From Terana coerulea (Eukaryota > Basidiomycota > Agaricomycetes > Polyporales > Phanerochaetaceae), in contig JAKOGH010000733.1 in NCBI GenBank assembly GCA_024811115.1, positions 186,001-250,000 on the forward strand: 64,000 nucleotides of DNA. The letters are read 5' to 3'. The notes beneath the pieces are model-generated. The model had not been told where the DNA came from and searched no databases. It saw only the letters and a program-made list of their open reading frames with translations. This document shows positions 11,287 through 21,034 of the stretch, one piece after another. Position 1 is the first letter of the stretch, and every line of letters begins with the position of its first letter. The position numbers and the translations under genes are program-made.

Positions 11287-12394
11287 ATGCCTGCACTTAC
11301 ACCTGCACCGCTTCAAACCCCTGTCCCCCTAAACTACGTCTACTGCAACTCTCCCGACACCTACACATCTGCAGTATGGCTTCTACGAAATTCGCCTTAC
11401 TTGATACTCGATTGTGAAGGATACAACCTTGGCAGAGCGGGTGGTTGCGCTACTCTTATCTGCGTTGGCACTCCCTTCGCAGAATACATCTTCCTGTTCG
11501 ACCTCCTCAGCACCTCAGTCACCCGGGGAGACGTCTACTCCTTATTGCAGCTACTTGCCGACAGAAACATACTCAAGATTGTCTGGGACGGGCGGATGGA
11601 CTTCTTGGAAATCCTGTCGAGCTACGGGGTAGCCTTGGATGGCGTGCTGGATCTGCAGGTGGCGGAAGTCGCGTCCCGTACGGCGATCCGAGGCGAATTG
11701 GAGAAAGACCGCCTGAATCGCCTGCGGAGATCGTACCTTCCCCCAAACCTCATCAAGACCTCGCAAGACTGCCGTGACATGCATGCCGTCGTCGGGCTAC
11801 AGAGGTGCTGGACCGAGTGTGGTTACGCAAGTGAAGTTGGCAAGGATCGTGAGTTCGCATATTCTCGGTGCATACGAACACGACTTACTATTATGAAATG
11901 AAGCACAAGTCATGCGCATGCACAAGAATAAGCAGTGTGACATGTGGCTGCGACGCCCTCTCACAGAACAGCTTCTGCAGTATGCCGCGAAGGACATCCT
12001 CCTTATCGGCGTGCTGTATCCGCACTTCTTTCGTTGCGGCTGGATTCCAAGGGATCCCGCACGATATCTCCGTCTTCTTGGTCAAAGCCAACGATACATC
12101 ACCGCTCATGTAGAACAAGGGAAATCTCTTGAGACGGACGTGTTTCGTCCCTGCGCCCTCATGCCTTTGGACACCATGGCAGAGCCTACGGGCCCGCTGC
12201 ACAGATGCCACGCCTGTCGCAGGTCTTTATCCCTGAACGCCTACGACACTTCGCACGGCGTCGCTCCATCGCCGACAGGAAGCCCAGGGACAGCACCCCG
12301 AATGACAAATTTACGGCGCCCGCTGTGCCGTCTTTGTAGCCTCCTTGCCACGAAACATGGGCTCAAGATGGATGACAGTTGGCTCGTAACCTAG
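11287..12394 (+). CDS. DEDDy 3'-5' exonuclease-domain protein with C-terminal zinc ribbon
   Basis: Exons 11287-11848 and 11904-12394 (55-nt intron) encode 350 aa. The three exonuclease motifs of the RNase D/Egalitarian-type DEDD fold are visible: ExoI as YLILDCEGYNLG (D-x-E, residues about 36-48), ExoII as ILKIVWDGRMD (about 95-105) and ExoIII as LLQYAAKDILLIG (Y-x3-D, about 215). The C-terminal 100 residues add two CxxC knuckles (RCHACRRSLS and CRLCSLL) that could bind one zinc. Proteins of this group degrade or trim nucleic acid 3' ends; the zinc ribbon may aid substrate binding, which is inference. The acceptor could alternatively be used 6 nt downstream without changing frame. Confidence 0.85.
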
Positions 12395-12708
12395 GTTTCC
12401 CCGAATCCAATTCCACACAAGCTACTTCGGACGGTTCCCTTATTGCACCAGCTTCGACCAATGTTCATATGTACGCTGCACAACTTTCGTGAGTCATCCC
12501 TTCGTTTCGATATATCTATTTCGTCTTTAGTATGTATGCCTAGCTGTATGTTATATCTTTTCTGGCTTCTGCTGCTGAGAATTTGCAAAAACGTCGAGGG
12601 CTCGTGTTCGACCTCGCTTCGACCTCGGGAAATACGTGGTGGCATAACTAGTCGTAACTATGATACAAGATAAGGTAGGATAGGTAGCTCGTCACGACCA
12701 CGAAGGTA
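12395..12708. other. Convergent 3' intergenic region
   Basis: Short region between the stop codons of the exonuclease (plus) and the R-SNARE (minus). AT-rich patches around 12500-12550 probably hold overlapping 3' UTRs and polyadenylation signals. No gene seen. Confidence 0.5.
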
Positions 12709-13597
12709 TCATGACTTCGCCCCACATTGATTCAGTGCGGCGCCGCAAAACTGGGCAACAAGCAACCAGAGCAGCACCTAGGCAGATCGTGACACCATGA
12801 GCGGATGTATCTCGCTGAGAATTTGTTGGGACTCACCACAGCAACAAAGAAACTGAGAGCAAGAATCTTGGTGTTCTTCCACCACATACTCCGCCTGACG
12901 GTCCTTGCACCTCGTCTAAACGCCGTGGCTTGGCTAGCCATGTTGTCTGTCTTATCAACAAGCAACTCGATCCGCTCTCCTCGCGACAATATCTGCTCCA
13001 CATTCTGCACCATGATATCCTTGACCTGTGCCAGTTCCGATTGCGCTCGAGCAAGTTCATCTGTCGGCGGAGCTGTGTTGTATGATTCTACGAGTTGCGC
13101 GATGACTGGGCCGAAGGTTCCTTGGAGGGCATATGCAAGAGAATCGGAGGAGGAAGATGACGACGGCTGGGCAGTGCTGACGAACTTCTGTTGCAACTCG
13201 GCGAGGAACGTGAATGGCATACGTCTATAATAATGTCAAACAACAGTGTTTTACCGCGATGTCAGCAAAGACTTACCTGCCGGCGGAGTCGTCTGCCATA
13301 ACAAGATACACATATCCACCTTCCGAAATGTAGTGGAACAGATATTGTTCCCAGACATAAGTCAACTTGCTGTTATTCGGAGGTATCTTCGAGAGAATAG
13401 TTTGTGTTGCTAGGTGATACAGCTCAACACCCTTGAGCTCTGGAAATACTGAAAATGCGCGCACCTTGGGAGAAATCTCGCGCACCACTTTGGTGCTCCG
13501 CGAGGATGGTAGAGCCCCTAGCCACCAGAGCATGAATCTGTACGATGATATTAGCATAGAGTGCACTTGTCAGATCCAATGGACATACTAGTGACAT
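12709..13597 (-). CDS. VAMP7: Longin R-SNARE, VAMP7 family
   Basis: Exons 13597-13589 (9 nt), 13537-13465, 13409-13277, 13224-12837 and 12777-12709 give 223 aa. The longin domain spans residues about 1-110 (ALVARGSTILAEHQ, KIPPNNSKLTYVWEQYLFHY, MPFTFLAELQQKF). The synaptobrevin motif (about 125-185) has the layer arginine in VEQILSRGERIELLVDKTDN. A membrane-proximal TVRRSMWWKN and a single C-terminal membrane anchor (ALSFFVAVVLLWLLVAQF) follow. R-SNAREs of this type act in endosome/vacuole fusion. The first coding exon holds only Met-Ser-Leu; splicing of the 55-nt intron after the SQ codons is required to avoid a stop. The gene lies head to head with SBH1, 186 bp between start codons. Confidence 0.93.
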
Positions 13598-13783
13598 GGC
13601 TATGTTACCTGCGAAGTGAAGGTAGATGCGAGGTAGGTGTTCAATGACTGCGTAGCCGAGCCTGCGCGGAACCACACTACCGGCAGTGGCGGAGCCACGT
13701 GGAAGCCCGCCACGTGAGTTTGGCCGGTCGCAGTTGCTGCAGCCTGCCAGCGCACCCTCTCACTCTCAACCACCTACTGCGCC
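13598..13783. promoter_or_regulatory. 186-bp bidirectional promoter, R-SNARE / SEC61-beta
   Basis: The start codons of the VAMP7-type SNARE (minus) and of SBH1 (plus) are only 186 bp apart, so both 5' UTRs and core promoters must fit here. No canonical TATA box is evident on either strand; a repeated GCCACGT / CCACGTGAG pair around 13690-13715 (an E-box-like CACGTG core at about 13710) is the most obvious candidate element. Confidence 0.6.
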
Positions 13784-14254
13784 ATGGTATGTCCTCATTC
13801 AAGCACATACCCCTGTCTTTTCACTAATATCATGTCGCCTGCGCAGTCTGATTCAGAGTCGTCCAACAAAGTTGCCCGCCCCACTTCCTCTGGCGTTGCC
13901 AGACCGCCCGGTGCGCAAGTGCGGTACGTGGAACAAGCGCGCCTGCATACGTGGAATCCAAACTCACTTGGGTTGTAGGCGGCGAGCAACGAACACGGCG
14001 CAGGTGGCCAAGCCCAACTCAAGTCGTGCGGCGGGAGCTGGTGGATCCTCAAACACGATGCTGAAGCTCTACACCGACGACTCGCCAGGCCTCAGAGTGT
14101 GAGTGTCGTGCGGCACAGCGCTTTGAACCGTACTCATATCCTTGCCTCCATCTTCAGTGACCCCTTCATTGTGCTGGTCCTTTCCCTCTCATTCATTGCC
14201 TCCATCTTTTTCCTCCACATATCTGCCAAGGTCATTCGCGCTTTCACCAAGTAG
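13784..14254 (+). CDS. SBH1: SEC61 complex beta subunit
   Basis: Exons 13784-13786 (ATG only), 13847-13923, 13979-14098 and 14158-14254 encode 98 aa. The N-terminal half is a polar, Ser/Ala/Pro-rich cytosolic tail; the conserved core is GGSSNTMLKLYTDDSPGLRV followed by the tail-anchor helix VDPFIVLVLSLSFIASIFFL and a short C-terminus HISAKVIRAFTK. This is the small tail-anchored subunit of the ER protein translocon. Introns are 60, 55 and 59 nt and the first again starts immediately after the ATG. Confidence 0.97.
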
Positions 14255-16174
14255 GCTCGCACCTCTGCGGAGCAATGGAAGCCCTGGCAAGGATACCCAC
14301 TCCCTGTAATTCTTGCACAAAACAGCCCTGGGTTGGTTCATGCTCGTTGTATTTATCGACGATTGGAGGTGGCTCACTGTGGTCTGTCCGTTGAATGTGA
14401 ATAGTCGCCAGCCCTCAACCAGCGGGGCCACAACTTGCTTCCCTAACAGGCAACGAGGAACGCGAAGAAGAAGGAACTTGGGCATCATACGCTTTGCGGT
14501 GGAGGTGGGGATGCAATAATCAGCGACTAATACGTTCTTTCGTAGTGAGAACGTAATGCTTAAGACCTCGCAGGCTGTTTGCAGTCCATAGATTTGAACC
14601 TGAATAGCGTGCTTGGCCAGGGGATGGCTCTTTTTCTGGCACCAACGGGAATTGGCGTTTTGGGTATCCTGACTTCAGTGCACAGTATGCATGATTCAGG
14701 TAGTTGGTGACCCCCTTGTCCAGGCGGTATGCGTAGCTGTCATGCAATCCACGAAAGACAGAAATATGGGTTGAATATGCACGAAGTAATTCACTTAAGT
14801 TAGCCTCATTTCTGGTATGTCTCACCTACATTATCCTCTAGTATAGTCATGGACTAAAGACTTAAGTAGAACACTTGTGCGAAATGGTGCAAGTAAATAC
14901 GCGCGGATAGGCGGTCCGCAGCATCATATCCACGCCCGCCCGTCCAGCGATGGCATTAGCCTGGCTCAGAGTTTCTTGCACATATACTTGCGGACGACGC
15001 TGCTCGCCGTGGCCTTGGTTTATTCCGTGCGACTGGCTGCACGTCCGCGTCAGGTCTGACTTGATGCATCGGCTTAGTTCGGCCAGCAACTTGCCTGTCG
15101 TGTACCACGCATAGCACACGTGAAGAACACGGATAGGCCCCTCGAGGCTTCAGGCCTCAACTACGGTCAGTTGTCTGTGCCTCAGCGGTCGAGACCAGGA
15201 AGAGCAAGCTGATCAGGCAAAACCCATAGGCCTTAGGAACGGCAGGCAATTCAGACTTGCGCACCTGCATACACTTCGCCGTGTGTCAACTGACCCAGGT
15301 TACTGTGTACGAATCTGGGGTCGAACGTGGGTAGGGTAGGAGAATTGGGGTGTGCCAGTGCGGTGGCTTGAGCTTGAGTACGTGCATTCACTTATGCTGC
15401 CGGCGGATGCAGTCTCTATTTACTTACTGTCATTTCCCCAGTTATCCTTATGTTCACATGGCTGTAACCGTATGTCTGCATGAAGCCGAACATGGTGTCG
15501 TACGCTGTGATATAGCGGACGACGGTCCCCGCTACATACACCGGCCCGTTCGTGCTGTCTTGACCAAGTTGGCGACTTGGCCCACCAGTAGCCCTGCAAT
15601 AGTATGTTCTTCAGCACTCTATCAAGAGTCTGTATACAATCTCTGCCACCCTCAATCACTGTTTCATTTAGTCTGTGGAGTCATTCTTGAATTAGTGTGC
15701 GTAGAAGACCAGAAGCTGCAGTCAGAGGGTCGGCATTCGGGACCTTGCGACGCCGCTCTTCTGCCAAGGTCCGAGTCCTCAGTAGATCTGGTACTTCAAA
15801 CCCTCACGAGCCACTTTTGCTACTGTCGGAAGGTACGGGCGGCGTCGCATGAGTGATAAGAGCCCTGGTGGGAGGATCGAGGTCTACATCGACACCTCCG
15901 AGCCTCATCGCAGGGCACATCTCCCAAGTTCGTACTGACATTCCTCTCTGGATCTCCGACACTGTCGAATTCTTTCCCTGGGGATTGGCGCGACGCAGCT
16001 CCGGGGGTTGAATACAACGATTGAATACAAGGGTAGTACAGTAGATAGACATACAAACATCCGGATCCGGGAGCGTAGATAGCACGACAAATAATGTAAG
16101 ATATCGAGTGCGAGTGCGAATGTACTTAGAGAGCGAGCAATAACACAACATAGGTGGGACAGAACACGTACTGA
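14255..16174. other. Intergenic, SBH1 to RING gene 1
   Basis: No conserved protein or RNA was recognised in most of this 1.9 kb. Open frames at 14520-14825 and 15350-15856 have no known domain and no coherent splice structure. The segment at about 15815-15910 is homologous to one near 23490-23580 and is listed separately. Confidence 0.45.
15815..15910 (-). repeat. Conserved segment downstream of RING gene 1
   Basis: Read on the minus strand, a stretch here matches a plus-strand stretch at about 23490-23580, downstream of the second RING paralog. The shared core includes CTCGATCCTC and GCTCTTATCACT, with further matching bases to CCGACnGTA. In both copies the segment translates to LDP(P/L)TRALIT in one frame. 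It lies about 280 nt beyond the RING 1 stop, in the same orientation relative to its RING gene as the other copy. Whether it is 3' UTR, a missed exon or a small separate gene is unknown. Confidence 0.6.
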
Positions 16175-19088
16175 TTAAGGCGACGACGCGTTCCGCGAGT
16201 CAAACATAGCAAAGATATTTGTGTACCCCCCGTGGGTAGGACGCGGGGCACGGATGGACGAGGGTTCCCCCGTGGAGGTGGTCGCGGTGGCAGACGTCGT
16301 CGGACCGGGAGGCGCAGTGAAGAGAAGCAGGGAGCCACCCTGCAGGATGTTGTTGCTGGATCCGCTGAAGGACCCAAAGTCTTGTGACTGACTGCGGGGG
16401 CGTGCGCCGTAATCATTCACCACGCTCATGTTCGGCGGAGGCATATTCCTCTCGCTATGGAACGACACTGAAGAAGCAATCGGAGGAGCGACCGCCATCG
16501 TAGAATGGCGTCTGCGTCGATTACGATCTGTATCTAGTTCTCTAGGCTCACGCGCTTCTGAGTCTCTCTGGGCCTCGCTGAGGCCCGATGCTCCTATCGG
16601 CGTGGGCACCCACCGATGATCCGCCAATTGAGCTGCCAGGGTCTGCACCTCTGGTCACGGATCTCTCCCCCTGCGGCGGAGTGGGTGGCGGGATCTCGTG
16701 ACGCATCCTCCCAGGAGGCGTTGCGGAAGTCGGCATAGTCCTCCGCGTCAGACATGGATGTACGACGCGCCTGCCGACGGCTGCGCCGAGTCTCCGAAAC
16801 GAGCTGCATCAGAGATCGGTTGACTTCGTGGAGGTCTTCCTGGCCGGCGACCTGCTGACGAGAAGATGCGTCCGAGCTGCTGAAATTCAGTCCCAAGCCG
16901 TCGGCCTCGCGGGGAGGAGGCATGGTGCTCCTTGAGCTGCTGCGGGGTCTTACCCTTGGCGCAGCGATGTTGGCAGCGTCCGAGTTGGCGGGCTGCTCTC
17001 GTGTGGAAGACGGGGCAGCAGGGGTAGCGCCAGGCCATAGAACGATGGAGCGCTCAGATAGTGCTCTTGGGGTGCCAAACGCACCGTCGTCGTCCGTATC
17101 GTCGTCCAGGGGCGCAAGAGCATCGTCGAGCGACGCAGGCAGCCCTGCTAATCCGAGATCCGTCAAGCTGGAGTTCCGAGAAGAGTGGGGTTGAGAAGCA
17201 GCGCCCAGGTCGATCGCCAGGCCAGGTAAGCTTGCCAGGTTCAGGTCGCCGAGGCTCAGGCGCGAGCTTCGCGAACTGAGTGCGGTAGACACCGTGCCCC
17301 AGGTTGATGCGATAGAAGGCTCGGGCGAATGATCTTCGCGTCTAGGAACGACTGGTGCACTCTGGCCGGGTGGCGAGAGAATCGCCAAATCGCTCAGACT
17401 ACCGGAAGCCGAGGTTGAAGTGGAGTCATTGGTGGGGTTGGTGGAAGAGGCGGCCGTGGTTGCTAGGGAGGATGAGGAAGGCTGGTCTCGTAGGGCCAAG
17501 GACTGGTGAACATGGCCCCAGGTAGACTCGCTGGTCGCTAATTCACCACTGTGGATGGCGAAGTCTCGAGCTGCTGCCTCAACAGTCCTTCCAGCGGCAG
17601 CGTCCACTCCCTGTGGTGCCTGGCTGTACAGCTGCAGCCCACCAATACCGGTGTCGCTAGGTGCAGTGGAAGAGGATGACGGCTGTGGCGCGGACGGTTT
17701 GGGCACGTAGCCCACGCCTGGTACGTAGGCGTAAGGCGGTGATTGAGGTGGTTGCGGTAATATATTTGGGGCTCTAGGGGTATCGTGGTCATAGGCGGAT
17801 ATCATTGGGTTATTAGCAGGAGTGTAAAGATTTTTCCACGTATTGTCGAACTGTGTAGTAGGGGGAGAGGTGTGATCAAAACTCCTCGCAGACCGATGGC
17901 TCGACCGTGGTGGGACAACTTTGTTGTCAGCAGATGCACCGGGTATGACCACCGAGGCCCGAGAGGTCTGTCGATGTGAGGCCTGCTCTCCGCGAATCGA
18001 AGGCTCAGGGCGTGACGTCTCGGCGGGGGTAGGCTCAGAGTAAACACGAAGTGCGCCAGGTCGCCCGCTACTGGGCCATAAGGGATTGACGGAGTTTGGC
18101 GCCTTGGGCTGGCGACTCATGGACGTGGATGATCGGCCTACATGAGTCGGTGCGGTACCAGAAACGGGCTGCGGGCGTTGTGGAAGCGGGTTGGCCTTCG
18201 TTTGATACTTCGCCAGCTCATCTCGGAATTGTGCGTGCTCGGCCCGCATCCGTACGAATTCCACTTCCATGTCAAAGCGAGCCTTCTCTGCTTGGGCGAG
18301 CTAAAACGGTTGGTTAGCACCTCGGGGCTCGATCATGAACGCGACACAGCACCTTCCTGTGAGAAGAGCGTTCATTAGCCGGTTGGTCCAAGAATTGAAC
18401 AAATGACGCACATTTTGTATTCCTCATCCGATTGTTGAATTCGCTCTAACAAATTATCCTCTATGGTGTGAGCCGTCTGCAGATCGAGCTCCTTCATCCG
18501 CAGGTATTTAGTGAAATCCGCTTCTTGTTTCTCCAGGACTTCCCGAATCGCAACGGTCTCTCGTTGCATAACGGTAGACCGATGCAATGCCGCTACTGCA
18601 TAACGAAGAGGTCTATACTAAACATTCAACCCAGTATGAGCGGCAGTACAGTGACCGAACCATGAAGACTCACTGTACCCTCGGAGTGACCACGAGACGC
18701 CAGCCATGTATTCACTTGGGTGATCACGTCCATGGCATCCTCTTCCAGTGTGTTTTCCTTAGACGCATGTGCCAAACGCCGAAAGAATCGATAGATTTGA
18801 GTAGAGGTGCTGTCTTCCGCTCCCTCAGGTGAGGACGGATCTACGTGAAGCTTCTTGACGCGTTCGGGCGAGAAAGTCTTACGGCATAGGGGACAGTTGC
18901 TAGGATGTGTGGACAGAAGACATCTGTGTGTTTGGTTAGTAAGTTACAACCACATCCCATAGAAGTAATACGCACTGCAAGCAGAAGACATGTCCGCAAG
19001 CTATTGCATGTGGCGTAGTAGGCGTGTCCGCCCACGAGTACGGTTCCAAACATACATCGCAGGTGGAAGTAGGGTGGACTATGAGCAT
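16175..19088 (-). CDS. RING-finger/coiled-coil protein 1 with long disordered tail
   Basis: Exons 19088-18976, 18923-18674, 18617-18412, 18356-18353 (GAAG, 4 nt), 18300-16614 and 16557-16175 give about 880 aa. A C3HC4 RING sits at the very N-terminus (CDVC, IACGHVFCLQC, NCPLC). A coiled coil follows (EVLEKQEADFTKYLRMKELD, QAEKARFDMEVEFVRMRAEH), then about 600 residues of Ser/Pro/Thr-rich low-complexity sequence. RING domains recruit E2 enzymes, so this is a probable E3 ligase; the target is unknown. The 4-nt exon is bracketed by introns of 55 and 52 nt with CTAAT and CTAAC branch sites and is required to join MK to LAQAEK in frame. The last intron (16613-16558, GTGGGT donor) is less certain: an alternative is a one-base slip near 16645 with continuous reading. 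Confidence 0.8.
18353..18356 (-). other. 4-nt micro-exon of RING gene 1
   Basis: The exon GAAG is flanked by AG and GT. It completes the split ATG codon (AT from the preceding exon) and supplies one AAG codon, so it is entered in phase 2 and left in phase 0. The introns on either side have typical lengths and branch points. The paralog has a 4-nt exon of the same phase at 21857-21860. Confidence 0.7.
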
Positions 19089-21034
19089 CAAGCTCTCCGC
19101 AGCGAGAAGAGACCAAAGTCAGCCTTCAAAGCTTCAGAGGCTGTCGTGGCAAGGGCGAATGTTGGAGACTGTAGACTGGAGTGCGCAAGCACTGCCAAGC
19201 TGTCCTTGCCGCAGTGACATCGTCACGGTAGCGCATAACAAAAGGCCCGGAGAGGCAACGTTACCGTCACTACCAAACTCGTCACGCCTCTCCGCCTCAA
19301 GTCATGACTTGAATTCCACGTCCATGGCCCTTACTTCACTGCCAGACAGTCCTCTAGAGCAGCAGTCAAATCCTCTAGGAGGATGTTACGTCTGCTCTAG
19401 ACCTCTGTAGATCAGCAGATACCTTGGCACAACCTTCCGTCGAAACCTTGCAGTATTACCTTTCGGCCATTCCCTGGCGACGTCGATGTTCTCGTTAGAA
19501 TATCCTTACACGCACCCAGAGATCAGAATCGGAAATGGTGAGGAATTGAGCTTTTATAATACTGTGCTCAGACACGCTCATCTCCGCCAGGAATTTAGAC
19601 TTTCCATGGGACTTTCTGGGCAATTTTGAGAAACGCATCAAACCAAAGAGCAGGGTCCGCAGGCTCACGAGTACCTGAACGAGACTCATAGACGTCTTCG
19701 ATGTCCAACGCAACGAGGCAATATATCATACTCGCCGGTGGCCTGAGGGGCTTTCTCCCGCGCGAACCCAGCCCGCCACGTAGGCAGTCGAGCCTGCCTT
19801 GGTGTTATGGCGCTGAGGCATCCCTTTCGCAGGAACTATCTGCGCACCGTAACACGCGCCTTCGTCAACGTGTGCGCCATCTCCGCCAGCCCGCAACCTC
19901 GTGTTGTCCCGATCAATTCCCTTCAGGCGACTCGTAGGAGGCCCTCCGACCCTCCGTAGTTCTCGCTGCTTTTATTGACAACAACACACACTGTCCTGGA
20001 CTATCCAGCTCACCTCTCAAGAGGATCTGCGTGGGACCTTGACCTCGACCTCGAGCTTCGCCGTGACAATGTACACCGCCTCGTCTCATTACGATCTGAT
20101 CTATTCGAAGCGTGATGTTCCTCAAGCACGAAGTTGCTCCATACACTAGCCCCCAGACGCCGTGCAATGCCTCCGAAACGCCATTGGCTGGTGCAGCCTC
20201 TACGCTGGATCAAGAAGTGTGACAGTCCCTTTCTATCACCCAAGGGTCCTCTTCTACGAGTCAAGCGGGTGGGGCCATCGCCGCGTCCAAGGCATGCATG
20301 AAGACCCTTGTATATCGCATCCGCCTTGTGCGCGTCGCGCCACATTACGCACTGAGTCAGGTTTGCGGTATGCGTTCTCCCACTGCCGATACACGCAGAA
20401 GAAATACGGCTGATAACGATATGCATGGCGTAGGCGACGCAGTATCATCCGTGCTGTTTCTCCAAACCATTATAAGTGACCGCCATCCACCCGCATAGAT
20501 AAACCTACACGTTGGAACCACGAGGTGGGAATTCGCGCCGGAAACCGAACTTTATGCCTCAGACGCCCTTTACTCTATGTCGGCATTCGCAGTTGTTATG
20601 ATTCAAACACAAGTCGCATCTGCTCAGCTGGCCCGTCAGCGAGATATGCGTGACACGGTCGTGCGTCGTATTTGCGCTCTCGATTCCTGACGTCCAAGGT
20701 CCGATCCTTATCGCGCCCTGACTTCATCCAGCGTTTGCCTGCCCTGATGGCGAATCCATCCAGGTCATTCCGAAACTGTTCCAGCCCCTCGGGCTGAAGC
20801 TGCCACACTCCCGCACGTCCGTGAGGAAGAAGCCCGCGAAGACGCCCCACAATACCACCCAGATAGAGTCCCGATCCATACAGACGCCTCGTGCATTGGG
20901 CGACATTACAGGGGCATGGCCCTCGGGTCCATTGCTGGAAAGCCAGGCCGGCACGCGAAGTGCGCTAGGCGATCAGACCTAGCTTAAATCTCATGGGACC
21001 TCTCCCCGTCCTCTGCAGGCCCTTGCCACCAACC
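19089..21034. promoter_or_regulatory. Divergent region between the two RING paralogs
   Basis: 1.95 kb separates the two start codons. No additional conserved gene was found; open frames on both strands are short and featureless. Each RING gene's promoter must lie here. No long inverted repeat between the two halves was noticed, so duplication appears to have involved the transcribed units rather than their upstream DNA. Confidence 0.45.

Noticed and set aside
14590..14640. GGTTCAAATC on the minus strand suggesting a tRNA
   Set aside because: T stem does not pair and no acceptor, D or anticodon arms surround it.
15350..15856. A 168-codon plus-strand open frame
   Set aside because: Cys/His-rich in places but with no ordered metal motif and no family resemblance; it overlaps the conserved downstream segment antisense.
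16608..16650. A one-base slip at the end of the large RING 1 exon
   Set aside because: A 56-nt GT-AG intron (16613-16558) gives a continuous frame without assuming an error, so the slip was kept only as an alternative.
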